Positions 44,533 through 53,597 of a stretch of 64,000 bases of DNA are shown piece after piece. The notes under the pieces were generated by a model. That model worked only from the letters and a program-made list of their open reading frames with translations, made no database searches and was not told the DNA's origin. Origin of the DNA: Clostridia bacterium (lineage in GTDB: Bacteria > Bacillota > Clostridia > Oscillospirales > Acutalibacteraceae); assembly GCA_017461625.1 (NCBI GenBank), contig JAFTXJ010000005.1, positions 16,405 to 80,404 of the forward strand. Direction: 5' to 3'. The position numbers and the translations under genes were made by a program. Each line of letters begins with the position of its first letter. Position 1 is the stretch's first letter.

Positions 44533-45853
44533 ATTTATTACGGTTCATCTCGGCCCACCCAATTCTGATGCACGTAATGTTACAATCCCTTTTCCCGATT
44601 ACATTAAAAATGTTGCCTCAAGTGAAATATATCCCACCTGGCCCGAAAACGCTATCAGAGCCAATGTTTATGCCCAAACTACTTTTGCTCTTAACAGAAT
44701 TTTTAACGAATTTTACCGTTCTCAAGGGTATGACTTTGATATTACAAGCTCCACACAATACGACCAAGCTTATCGCCACGAAAGAGATATTTTTGAAAAT
44801 GTAAGCCGTATAGTCGATGAGCTCTTCAACGATTATGTTGTTCGTCAAGGTCAGATTCAACCTTATTTCACGCAGTATTGCAACGGAACAACAGTAACTT
44901 GTGACGGACTTTCACAATGGGGAACGGTACCTCTTGCAAACAGAGGCTTATTGCCATATGAAATTTTGCAAAACTATTACGGTGACGATATAAACCTTGT
45001 GTTTAATGCACCAATCAAAGGTAACATACCGTCATACCCCGGTGCTCCGTTAAGGCTTGGCAGTGCAGGCGAAGATGTAAGAACCATTCAACGTCAGCTT
45101 AACAGAATCAGTCGCAACTACCCTGCTATTCCGAGAATCAGTAATACAAACGGCATTTTTGACAGGCAGACGGAAGAAGCCGTCCGCACTTTTCAGCGTG
45201 TGTTTAACCTTGCTCAGGACGGCATAGTGGGAAAAAACACATGGTACAAAATCAAATACATTTACAACGGAGTAAAAAGTCTTTCGGAACTTTATACCGA
45301 GGGTATTTCAATCAGTGAAGCGGATAGGATTTTTTCAACCGTTGTTCGTCGTGGCGACAGAGGTATTCCTGTTCAGACAATACAATACTATCTCAACTTT
45401 TTGGCATTTTTCAATCCGAAGCTAAGTCCTGTAAATGTTGACGGGATTTTTGGTCAGCAAACTTACGATGCTGTTCTGACTTTTCAAAATCAGTATGGAC
45501 TGAACGTTGACGGCATTGTTGGCAGAGACACATGGAACATGCTTCAAAATGCATATCAAGGTGTTTTAAGAGCTTTACCTAATGAATTTCAAAACTATGT
45601 ATCACTGATTTATCCGGGATATTTTGTAACAAACGGTGCAACCGGTCCTGCTGTGTATCAAGTTCAAAGATTTATTCAGAGAATAGCCGCCAACGACCCC
45701 ACCATTCCGTCCGTGGCAGTTGACGGAGTATACGGAAACCTTACTGAAGAAGCAGTAAGGGCAATTCAATCTCAGGCAGGATTGCCTCAGACAGGTCAGG
45801 TGGGTCCTCAGACTTGGCTTTATATGGCCGACCTATATAACGAATATTCATAA
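44504..45853 (+). CDS. SpoIID-like N-terminus with three peptidoglycan-binding domains
   Basis: 449 residues (ATG 44504; a second ATG two codons on is also possible). Residues about 1-175 resemble SpoIID/LytB (TIPFPDYIKNVASSEIYPTWPENAIRANVYAQ; CDGLSQWG). Three PG_binding_1 repeats follow near 190-255 (GSAGEDVRTIQRQLNRI, DGIVGKNTW), 285-350 (VDGIFGQQTYDAVLTFQ, DGIVGRDTW) and 370-445 (VDGVYGNLTEEAVRAIQ, GQVGPQTW). No signal peptide, so it would be a cytosolic (mother-cell or forespore) protein acting on cortex or coat. The catalytic Glu of true SpoIID is in 'ASEM': here ASEIY keeps Glu. Confidence 0.85.
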   Translation: MKMATPIVPEFITVHLGPPNSDARNVTIPFPDYIKNVASSEIYPTWPENAIRANVYAQTTFALNRIFNEFYRSQGYDFDITSSTQYDQAYRHERDIFENVSRIVDELFNDYVVRQGQIQPYFTQYCNGTTVTCDGLSQWGTVPLANRGLLPYEILQNYYGDDINLVFNAPIKGNIPSYPGAPLRLGSAGEDVRTIQRQLNRISRNYPAIPRISNTNGIFDRQTEEAVRTFQRVFNLAQDGIVGKNTWYKIKYIYNGVKSLSELYTEGISISEADRIFSTVVRRGDRGIPVQTIQYYLNFLAFFNPKLSPVNVDGIFGQQTYDAVLTFQNQYGLNVDGIVGRDTWNMLQNAYQGVLRALPNEFQNYVSLIYPGYFVTNGATGPAVYQVQRFIQRIAANDPTIPSVAVDGVYGNLTEEAVRAIQSQAGLPQTGQVGPQTWLYMADLYNEYS

Positions 45854-45914
45854 AGAATAAACCGACTAAAATAGCAGATAATAGTTATAAATATTTTGAA
45901 AAAGGGTATATGCA

Positions 45915-47342
45915 ATGAACAACAAAATTCCTTTTAAAGATAGTTATAACGATAATGTTGCTTTCCTTGATGACTATCTCAGAGTTAACGATAACTTTGA
46001 TTTGGTTGCAAGAGAAATTAAAATAGGCTCCAGACCGGCAAAAATGTATTTTGTTGACGGCTTTGCCAAAGATGAAATACTTGAAAAAGTTATGGAATTT
46101 ATTATGCGTCTTACAGATGAAGACCTTGAGCCATACAAATCAACAAGAGAATTTGCCAATAAATTTTTGCCGTATATTGAGGTTGACGTTCACAGTGAGG
46201 TTGAAACCTTTTCAACTTTCATTTATGCAGGAGCAATCGGTCTGATTGTTGACGGTTGCAAGGGTGGCATTTTAATTGATGCAAGAACTTACCCTGTCAG
46301 AAGCGTTGAAGAACCGGATAACGACAGAGTTTTAAGAGGCAGCAGAGAAGGTTTTGTTGAGACCGTTATTTTTAACACAGCCCTTATCCGCAGAAAAATA
46401 CGCAACCGTGACCTAACAATGGAGATACATCAGGTGGGCAAACGCTCAAAAACAGATATTGTTTTGTGTTATCTTAACAACAAAGTTGACAAAAAACTTC
46501 TGAAGCACTTACAAAAAAACTTGAGTAAAATCAATGTTAATGCTCTTGCTATGAGCCAGGAAAGTCTTGCAGAATGTCTGGTAAAAAAACAGCATTTCAA
46601 CCCTTTTCCTAAAGTGAGATATACTGAGCGTCCCGACTCTGCAGCGGCCTGCATTTATGAAGGTGACATAATTGTTCTTGTTGACGGCTCACCTGCAGCA
46701 ATGATTGTTCCAACAAGCTTTTTTGAGTTTTTACAAGACACAAATGATTTTTATTTTCCGCCTATTGTTGGGTCATATTTGCGAATTGTAAGAGCAATCA
46801 TTTTCGGGCTCGCTCTCTTACTGACCCCTGTTTGGTATCTGCTGATTCAAAATCAGCAACTGATTCCGGAGTGGCTTGCCTTTATTAAAATTGATGAACC
46901 CTATACCATACCCGTTTTTGCACAATTGATGATGATTGAATTGGTTGTTGATGCACTTAAGCTTGCATCATTAAACACACCAAGCTCCCTGAGTAACTCA
47001 TTAAGCATTATCGGTGCATTGGTGCTTGGTGAACTAGCTGTTTCAGCACAGCTGTTTTCATCAGAGGTTGTTTTGTTCATGGCTTTTGTTGCAATCGCCA
47101 ACTTCGCTCAGCCAAGCATAGAATTGGGGTATGCTTTTAAACTATCACGTGTATTTATTCTTGTAATGACAGCATTCTTCAACATCGTAGGTTTCTGCGT
47201 TGCATTGATTCTCACCATTCTTATGATAGCTTTCACCGGCACCGTTTCAGGCAAAAGTTATCTATATCCCTTGATTCCATTTAACGGAAAGGCACTGTTA
47301 AGCTTATTTTTCAGACTTCCGATTAATAATGAAAATAATTGA
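45915..47342 (+). CDS. SpoVAF/GerA-family spore membrane protein
   Basis: 475 residues. The cytosolic N-terminal half (1-275) includes REIKIGSRPAKMYFVDGF, ARTYPVRSVEEPDNDRVLRGSREGFVETVIFNTALIRR and RYTERPDSAAACIYEGDIIVLVDGSP. Five or so membrane helices follow (290-460) with SYLRIVRAI and LYPLIPFNGKALLSLFFR. The 'EP..++V+RGSR+GFVET' and 'TERPD.AAA' segments are specifically SpoVAF-like rather than a nutrient-receptor A subunit. No GerB/GerC or spoVAA-E genes are adjacent. It would affect germination-channel function. Confidence 0.88.
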   Translation: MNNKIPFKDSYNDNVAFLDDYLRVNDNFDLVAREIKIGSRPAKMYFVDGFAKDEILEKVMEFIMRLTDEDLEPYKSTREFANKFLPYIEVDVHSEVETFSTFIYAGAIGLIVDGCKGGILIDARTYPVRSVEEPDNDRVLRGSREGFVETVIFNTALIRRKIRNRDLTMEIHQVGKRSKTDIVLCYLNNKVDKKLLKHLQKNLSKINVNALAMSQESLAECLVKKQHFNPFPKVRYTERPDSAAACIYEGDIIVLVDGSPAAMIVPTSFFEFLQDTNDFYFPPIVGSYLRIVRAIIFGLALLLTPVWYLLIQNQQLIPEWLAFIKIDEPYTIPVFAQLMMIELVVDALKLASLNTPSSLSNSLSIIGALVLGELAVSAQLFSSEVVLFMAFVAIANFAQPSIELGYAFKLSRVFILVMTAFFNIVGFCVALILTILMIAFTGTVSGKSYLYPLIPFNGKALLSLFFRLPINNENN

Positions 47343-47343
47343 A

Positions 47344-47374
47344 AAAGCTGTACCGCTAATCACGGTACAGCTTT
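47344..47374. terminator. Bidirectional terminator
   Basis: AAAGCTGTACCG / CGGTACAGCTTT, 7-nt loop, between two converging stops. The minus-strand side continues CTTTTTC and is the stronger terminator. Confidence 0.85.
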
Positions 47375-47378
47375 ACAA

Positions 47379-49478
47379 TTAAAACTCAACAATTATAGGC
47401 TCATATTTTTCAATAAGTTCTTTTATAACTTCAATAACATCCTCTTCGCCTATTCCGCTCGGTCTTGGAATATAATCTTTAATCCACTCGTTTTCAGCGT
47501 ATTCAAAGCGTTGTGTCAAAAGAGTTCCTGAAAATTCATTTCTATCATAAGGTCTGCGTTTTGACATATCTTTAAACTTTTTGGGTTTATCAAAATATGA
47601 TGCCATCATTCTGAAGAAAATATACCATCTCTTCAAATATAAATCCTTGACCACTCCGCCCCATTCACGCCAGTTTGTGTCGTAGATAACAGAATTTTTG
47701 ATTGGACCGAAAGTTGTATGATACATCATAAAGTTAACTTCCAGATTCTGAGTGACCTCTTTTGTGTCACCCAACTGCCTTGCAGACTGAATATGCGTGA
47801 ACATATTTGTTTCAGGTACGGTTTTAAGCAATCGGTCAATATCTGACATAATTTCAACAAAGGCATTGGTTGTTTTTTCAAACGGTTCAACGGCTTTGTT
47901 TTTAAAACAAGCCACTGCCTGGCGGTAAATCGGATAAAGAACATTGCTCAACACCTGACGCATAACATCCTGAATATCTTTTCTGAAAAAGTCATTCATT
48001 TTGATATCCGAATCGACCACTGTTTTAATCAATTCAAGTAAATCCTTATTATTATAAGGTAATTCAAAAGTGTCAAACGGAGCAGTGTGTTCAAGCTCAG
48101 TACACGGTCTTGCACAAACAGCAGAAGCAAGATTCAGAACACTGTTCTTGTTATAACATAATGCCTGAAGATTACACAAAAAATCAGTAAAAGCTTCGGT
48201 GCCGTAACGGCATTTAGAATAAGCTGTGAAATATTCTCTCAAATCAACAGCTGTATCGCAAGTGAGCATATCCGCAGCAAGATTATAAAACAGAGAATTG
48301 CAGCCGTCGCTATCAAAAAATAAACCTGTTCCCACTGCATTGTTGAACTGTCCTTTAGCTTTAAGATACGGGTTTTCGCTCAAAGTCTGCATATTACCGC
48401 AAATCACAGTTCGTCCGTTAAGATTACCCTTATATCCCACAACAAAGTCATTGCCGTTAAAGCCATCAGATGAAGCAGCTTTATCCCCTGCTTCATCAAT
48501 TATAACCATGCCTTCAATTCGTTCAGGGTACTGATGCAAAGCATCTGAATGAACAAACCATGTAGCCTCAGGGTCAACACCCTTAATGAGATTAATATAC
48601 ATTGAGATACTTTTTTCAATAAACGAGTTGTACCCCTTAAAATCAACATCTATAAGCGGATCAAACAGATAATTATGCACTTCACCCAGTAGCTCTTTCT
48701 GTTTTTCAAGGAATGCTTTTTGAAAAACAGAAATGTGAACACTGTCGGTTGGTTCAATCGTCATCGCGGGCGGAAACTGATTCCACACCTTTCTTTTAAT
48801 AAGATCGGTCTTTGTATAATTCCTTCTGAAAGAAAATGGAATTGCAGAGATGAAGCCCTGATGAATCGGCGACATTCCTAACTCTTTGGCTCTTTCGGTT
48901 GCTTTTTTTCCAACTTCAATTTTTTTATCAAAATAATCTACACTGTAAATAGGCAAATAACCAAAAAGATTACCTTTTAACTGGTGGTAAAAATACTGAG
49001 AACCTGCAACAAATTCAAGTGCATTCTCTTTTTTGAAACGGAATTCCATAAGTGTCTTATATAAAACTCCGTCAGTGCCTGTTAAAATTATCGGAGCATT
49101 TACACCATGCATGGCCAAAAAGTCAAGCTCTTTCTCCCAACGGTCAAATCCCCAACTGTCAACCTCTGCTGAATAACGTTCATAGGTAAACGCAAGCCTT
49201 AATTTTTGAGGAACAGAGTATGCAATTTTTCTGTCCGGTAGCGGAGCTGTCTTGATATAGGAAATATCATAATTACCGCTTGTTATCAAAACATTACAGT
49301 ATTCTTTAAGATATCTGTAATATCCCATAGCTTTAGCAATTTCATTGCTACCGGCAATTACAATTTGCTTCTCTCTCGAGTATAGCTCATATGTGTCATT
49401 ATTATTTAACTTGTCACAATCTTCAAAGACGAAAAGATCGGCAATTTTAGGGGTATTTCTAAGGACAAATTCAGTCAT
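47379..49478 (-). CDS. GH89-like alpha-N-acetylglucosaminidase homologue with altered catalytic residues
   Basis: 699 residues, no signal peptide. The N-terminal domain precedes a TIM barrel beginning RLAFTYERYSAEVDSWGFDRWEKELDFLAMHGVNAPIILTG, a close match to NAGLU/GH89 ('W+RWE+E+DWMAL+G+N.PL..TG'). Alignment by hand to human NAGLU puts catalytic FNE(E316) on L-I-D277, and PEG(E446) in GTGMAPEGISQN on GTGLFFDSDGCN, i.e. D389. The HNFGGN loop is also replaced (CGNMQTL). So both Glu positions appear to be Asp. The protein may be a GH89 relative with different specificity, or inactive. It is the last gene of the dockerin cluster but itself has no dockerin or export signal. Confidence 0.75.
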   Translation of the reverse strand: MTEFVLRNTPKIADLFVFEDCDKLNNNDTYELYSREKQIVIAGSNEIAKAMGYYRYLKEYCNVLITSGNYDISYIKTAPLPDRKIAYSVPQKLRLAFTYERYSAEVDSWGFDRWEKELDFLAMHGVNAPIILTGTDGVLYKTLMEFRFKKENALEFVAGSQYFYHQLKGNLFGYLPIYSVDYFDKKIEVGKKATERAKELGMSPIHQGFISAIPFSFRRNYTKTDLIKRKVWNQFPPAMTIEPTDSVHISVFQKAFLEKQKELLGEVHNYLFDPLIDVDFKGYNSFIEKSISMYINLIKGVDPEATWFVHSDALHQYPERIEGMVIIDEAGDKAASSDGFNGNDFVVGYKGNLNGRTVICGNMQTLSENPYLKAKGQFNNAVGTGLFFDSDGCNSLFYNLAADMLTCDTAVDLREYFTAYSKCRYGTEAFTDFLCNLQALCYNKNSVLNLASAVCARPCTELEHTAPFDTFELPYNNKDLLELIKTVVDSDIKMNDFFRKDIQDVMRQVLSNVLYPIYRQAVACFKNKAVEPFEKTTNAFVEIMSDIDRLLKTVPETNMFTHIQSARQLGDTKEVTQNLEVNFMMYHTTFGPIKNSVIYDTNWREWGGVVKDLYLKRWYIFFRMMASYFDKPKKFKDMSKRRPYDRNEFSGTLLTQRFEYAENEWIKDYIPRPSGIGEEDVIEVIKELIEKYEPIIVEF

Positions 49479-49494
49479 AAAAGGAGCACTTCCA

Positions 49495-50331
49495 TTAAAT
49501 ATTTAAAATATCGTTTATTGTTCTTATTCCGGCAGAGATCTGTAAAATCGCAAGCCCGTCTGATGAATTGACTTTTCCGTTTGAATCAACGTCTGCAACT
49601 ATAGCCTGATGAGAATCAAGTGATTTAATTCCCGTTGCCATTTGCATAATCAACAACGAATCTGACGAAGTAATACGCTTATCGCTATTCACATCACCTG
49701 AATCGGTAATCTTAAATTTTATTGATGCTTTAGAAAAATCTAAATATATTTCGCTGCCAAAATCATATCTGTTTCCTGCTAAATCACCATTATCTGTGTA
49801 ACAAGCAAAATATGTTGAACCAAATGGGTTGCTTCGATTTCTTATTGTTGATTCATCCAGATAAACCTGAGCAACATCATCACGCTTGCCGTTTGCAACA
49901 AGCTGTATATTAATCAGACATTCATTCAATAGATTTGGTGCCTTAACACAGTCATCTGTTGTCGGAATCATATCGAGCTTTAAAAATGAAATCTCTTCTT
50001 GATACAGTGAAAGATTGCTGTACGATTTGCAAGCTGAGTAAAATCTGCTATATTCATTCCAATCAAAATCATTGTATTCCAAAAAGCTGTCAGTGTAGTG
50101 AATCTCTGCACTCAAAGGACCTGCATAAAAATCTTCATTAGTTTTTAAATTCAACCCAACATCCAACACATCGGTATCATATACATAAATATAATCTTTA
50201 ATGGTTTTAACCTCTGCACCGTTTACAGAAACAGTCAGCGAAAAATCTGCTTCATAACGAGGCTGTGCAATAACTAAAACAGGTATAAAAGCAATGCACA
50301 GAACTAACAAAGCTATCAAAATTTTTTTCAT
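49495..50331 (-). CDS. Secreted cohesin-like/dockerin protein
   Basis: 278 residues. Signal peptide 1-21 (IALLVLCIAFIPVLVIA). Residues about 25-205 form a cohesin-like beta sandwich (DVLDVGLNLKTNEDFYAGPLS; SAEIHYTDSFLEYN). The C-terminal dockerin has two calcium-binding segments, GDVNSDKRITSSD (about 217-229) and ADVDSNGKVNSSD (about 251-263), each with the following helix LLIMQMATG and LAILQISAG. It is separated from the FIVAR gene upstream by a strong terminator (50349-50381) and from the GH89-like gene by only 16 bp. It should be part of a surface protein assembly. Confidence 0.87.
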   Translation of the reverse strand: MKKILIALLVLCIAFIPVLVIAQPRYEADFSLTVSVNGAEVKTIKDYIYVYDTDVLDVGLNLKTNEDFYAGPLSAEIHYTDSFLEYNDFDWNEYSRFYSACKSYSNLSLYQEEISFLKLDMIPTTDDCVKAPNLLNECLINIQLVANGKRDDVAQVYLDESTIRNRSNPFGSTYFACYTDNGDLAGNRYDFGSEIYLDFSKASIKFKITDSGDVNSDKRITSSDSLLIMQMATGIKSLDSHQAIVADVDSNGKVNSSDGLAILQISAGIRTINDILNI

Positions 50332-50348
50332 TGCACAACCTCCTTTTG

Positions 50349-50381
50349 AAAAAAGGGGTCACAGGATGACCCGTGACCCCT
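50349..50381 (-). terminator. Strong intrinsic terminator after the FIVAR protein gene
   Basis: Minus strand AGGGGTCAC / GTGACCCCT (50373-50381 and 50354-50362), followed by TTTTTT. It would reduce transcription into the dockerin gene downstream, whose start is 18 bp beyond. Confidence 0.88.
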
Positions 50382-50411
50382 CGGATAAATTAGCTTAATC
50401 AGTAAATCTGA

Positions 50412-53400
50412 TTATTCAGCAACTACGCCTGTAACAACTACAGATGCATCTGCTGCTTCCCAACCGTCTGCTGTCTTAATGTTAACAGAGATTGTGTTTT
50501 CGCCTTCTGCATAAAGCTTAGCTGCAACTTCAAATGTTACTTTGCCGTCTTCGCCAGCTACGCCGTTGTTATAAGTTGCAATTGCATTGCCGTTAACAAC
50601 TACCTGAACCTTAAGAACGTCAGCACCGGTAACAACTGTTACAGGAACGAATTCACCAACGTTTGCTGATTCAGCACCAGCTGTGATTGACTCTACAGCC
50701 TTATCATCTGTTGAATACTTGTATTCATAGATGTAAGAGAGTGAGAGATCTTCCCAACCGTCGTTGTCTTTAGCGTTTACATAATATGTGCCTGCATTGA
50801 ATGTAGCAGTAACTGTCCAGATTTCGTAAGCGATATCTCTTGAAAGATCGTTTACAACTTCGCCAGCTGCATTGTAGCTAACGATTGAGCCAGCAGCTCT
50901 TGCTGCTTCTCTTGTGAATGTAACTGTAAGATCGTTGTTGTTAACGTCTACGAAACGAACCTTATTAGGTCTGCCTGTTACCTTGATTGTGAAGGTGTTA
51001 GCTGCATAAGGAGCATCTGTTGATGTTGTCTCCTGAACATAACCTTCTGTTGGCTTAAGCTGAAGAGCTGCAAGAGCTGCTTCTATAGCTGCTGCCATAG
51101 CATCAACTTCTGCCTGAGCAGAAATCTTCTTGCCTTCAACAACCTGTGATACTGCATAGTCAACATCTGCAAGTGATGCTGCTGTGTAGAGAGCTCTGTT
51201 GAGAGCCTCAACCTTAGTAAGAGCTGCGTCAACTGCTGTGTAGTCAGCGTCTTTCTCAACAAGGCCTGTAACTGCTGTGTTGATAGCTACTGCCATAGCG
51301 TCAACATCTGCCTGCTTTGTTTCGCCAAGGCCGTAAACAACTGCTGCAACAGCATCGTTAACTGCCTTAACTGAATCGTCTGTGTAGATTGAAAGGTCAG
51401 CAGGAACTGAAGCCTTAGCAGCCTCAACTGCTTCGTAGTTAGCAAGAGCTTCAAGAGCTGCTACTGCATCTTCAATAGCCTTAGCCATTGCGTCAACATC
51501 AGCCTGTTCTGTCTTAAGCTTGCCTTCAACTACTGCTGCAACTGCATCTTCAACTGCTTTAGCTGAATCTGCTGTATAACCTGAAAGGTCAGCAGGAACT
51601 GATTCCTTAGCTGCTACAACTGCTGAGTAATCAGCAGGAGCAACTGTAAGAGCTGCCTTAGCTGCTACAAGAGCATCTGTAGCTGCGTCAACTGCATCCT
51701 GAGTTGCGTTAGCGTCTGCATCAACATCGTTAGCTGTTGCAAGAGCTGTTGCATATGCATCCCAGTTTGAATACATAACAGCATCAAGTTCGGGAACGTC
51801 TGCGATAGCTGCTTTAAGAGCTGCCTTATCAGCAACTGCTGCAAGAGAATCGATAGCTGCCTGAAGAGCATCTGCTGCTGCGTCAAGAGCTGCCTGATCC
51901 TTAGCTGCTACTGCTGAATCATAAGCTGACTCAGCTGCTGCTTTAGCTGTTTCATAAGCTGAAACAGAAGCAGGTGTATAACCTGAAAGGTCTGCAGGAA
52001 TGTTAGCTACTGCTGCATTCCACTTAGTGTAGTCAAGAGTTACTTCTTTCTCAAGGCCGTCGATAGCTGCTACGAGTGCATCGTATGCTGCGTTAACCTG
52101 AGCCTGAGCTGAGATAGCTGTTTCATCCTGATCGAATGACTGTGCTGTTGCGATAGCAGTCTGGAGAGCTGCCCAAGAATCTGCTGTGTAACCAGCGTCA
52201 ACGATAGCTGTTGCTTCGTCAAGAGCTGAGTTGAGGTTTGTGAAGTTAGCCTTCTGAGCAAGAGCTGCTACCGCTTCGTTAAGAGCTGTAGCTGCGTTGT
52301 CAAGCTCTGTCTGAGTTGTAGCAGAAGCCTTAACAGATTCTGCTGAAGCAAGAGCAGTTGAAACTGCGTTTGCTGTTGATGTTGTGTAACCTGAAAGATC
52401 AGCAGGAACAGAAGCGATAGCTGCGTTGATGCCGTCATAGTTAAGAACTACTTTTTCTTCAAGGTCTGCAAGAGCTGCTTCAAGAGCTGCTGCTGCTTCG
52501 TCAATAGCTGTCTGCTCTGTAGCTGAAGCCTTAGCTTCTACTGCTGCGTTGTAAGCTGTTGTAGCTGCTGCCCATGTTTCTGTTGTATAAGCGTCAGCGT
52601 CACGGCCTTCATAGTCAGCGATCTGAGCATCGATAGCTGTGTAATCAAGATCTGCTGCATCGCCAGCAACTACGAATGTAAGCTCAGCACCTGTAAGGTC
52701 GAACATTTCGGGACCATATCCTATAGGTGTTTCATAGATGTCACCCATATCATACTCTGCTGAATAGTCAGAAGCTGGAAGGTATGTACCTGAAAGCTTT
52801 GCATAGTTGTATGTGAAGATCTTAGCAGTTGTACCGGGTTGTGCATCTGTTCTTACATATACGGGGAATGTAACGAGGTCGCTGTTCTGAGCAGCTACCA
52901 TTTCAGGATACTCTTCGTTAGCCATAACTGCACTTGGGTCAACACAAGTAAACCATGTGTACTGGTTGTACTGAGCATTCTGAGCATCTGTAAAATCAGA
53001 AGGTGTGTATTCATCACGGAAATCCTGAGTAGCTCTACCGTAGATAACACCACCTGAAAGTGTTGAGTTAGAGTGTTTGTAGATTTCGTTATCTGCATTC
53101 CAAATGTAGGCATTTGTAACTAATGCAGCAACTGTTGTGAACACATTTGTGTCATAGAAAACCTGACCCTGAACAGCATCGGGGTAAACTCCGCCAGTTG
53201 ATTTCATACTTGTTGTAATCCAAATCATCTGACCAGGCTTAACTTCGATTACATCTGATGAATCGTAGTACTCTAATGAGCTACCTGATGATTTGTAAGT
53301 GTTGATGTCTGTTGTCTGCTTGCTGAAAGCAGATGCGCGGATTGTGCCTGGAACTGTGTTGTCGAGATCAAGAGCCTCAGACTGTGCTGCACCGGCTGTA

Positions 53401-53540
53401 TCGTCAACGCCATCCATAACCTGTGCTTTAAGAGTGAGGTAAATCTTCTTGTCGTCTGCTGCGCTTGTTGCGATTACGAATGAACCAACAACCAAAACGA
53501 TTGAGAGAACGATAGCAAGAACTCTTTTTGCAATTCTCAT
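50412..53540 (-). CDS. Large secreted FIVAR-repeat surface protein
   Basis: 1042 residues from ATG 53540. Signal peptide at 1-28 (VLAIVLSIVLVVGSFVIATSA). Residues about 30-300 form an N-terminal beta domain with a cohesin-like look (GQMIWITTSMKSTGGVYP; TFPVYVRTDAQPGTTAKIF). About eight helical FIVAR repeats of 65-70 residues follow (roughly 300-830), many with a 'VPADLSGYT' and 'A.A.Y..A.A.A.....' pattern. Two C-terminal beta-sandwich domains complete it (about 840-1042). No LPxTG motif and no dockerin is visible. FIVAR repeats are usually sugar- or cell-wall-binding stalks. Repeats are very Ala-rich and recent-looking, so copy number may vary between strains. Confidence 0.85.
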   Translation of the reverse strand: MRIAKRVLAIVLSIVLVVGSFVIATSAADDKKIYLTLKAQVMDGVDDTAGAAQSEALDLDNTVPGTIRASAFSKQTTDINTYKSSGSSLEYYDSSDVIEVKPGQMIWITTSMKSTGGVYPDAVQGQVFYDTNVFTTVAALVTNAYIWNADNEIYKHSNSTLSGGVIYGRATQDFRDEYTPSDFTDAQNAQYNQYTWFTCVDPSAVMANEEYPEMVAAQNSDLVTFPVYVRTDAQPGTTAKIFTYNYAKLSGTYLPASDYSAEYDMGDIYETPIGYGPEMFDLTGAELTFVVAGDAADLDYTAIDAQIADYEGRDADAYTTETWAAATTAYNAAVEAKASATEQTAIDEAAAALEAALADLEEKVVLNYDGINAAIASVPADLSGYTTSTANAVSTALASAESVKASATTQTELDNAATALNEAVAALAQKANFTNLNSALDEATAIVDAGYTADSWAALQTAIATAQSFDQDETAISAQAQVNAAYDALVAAIDGLEKEVTLDYTKWNAAVANIPADLSGYTPASVSAYETAKAAAESAYDSAVAAKDQAALDAAADALQAAIDSLAAVADKAALKAAIADVPELDAVMYSNWDAYATALATANDVDADANATQDAVDAATDALVAAKAALTVAPADYSAVVAAKESVPADLSGYTADSAKAVEDAVAAVVEGKLKTEQADVDAMAKAIEDAVAALEALANYEAVEAAKASVPADLSIYTDDSVKAVNDAVAAVVYGLGETKQADVDAMAVAINTAVTGLVEKDADYTAVDAALTKVEALNRALYTAASLADVDYAVSQVVEGKKISAQAEVDAMAAAIEAALAALQLKPTEGYVQETTSTDAPYAANTFTIKVTGRPNKVRFVDVNNNDLTVTFTREAARAAGSIVSYNAAGEVVNDLSRDIAYEIWTVTATFNAGTYYVNAKDNDGWEDLSLSYIYEYKYSTDDKAVESITAGAESANVGEFVPVTVVTGADVLKVQVVVNGNAIATYNNGVAGEDGKVTFEVAAKLYAEGENTISVNIKTADGWEAADASVVVTGVVAE
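51050..52652 (-). repeat. FIVAR repeat array (about 8 units of roughly 200 bp)
   Basis: Protein-level tandem repeats within the surface protein gene. Each unit starts with a short 'Y..+..A' segment and contains a 'ADLSGYT' or 'ADSWAAL' core followed by an Ala-rich helix pair. The units are diverged at DNA level, so this is not a simple tandem DNA repeat. Confidence 0.75.
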
Positions 53541-53597
53541 CTTGGAATTTTCCTCCTTAAAATAAATATATTTCAAAAGCAAAGCTTTGAAACCGTA

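Noticed and set aside
51050-52652. Tandem repeats that might be a CRISPR array or satellite
   Set aside because: Repeat units are about 200 bp, coding, in frame and diverged at DNA level, as in FIVAR proteins. There is no short conserved repeat with unique spacers.
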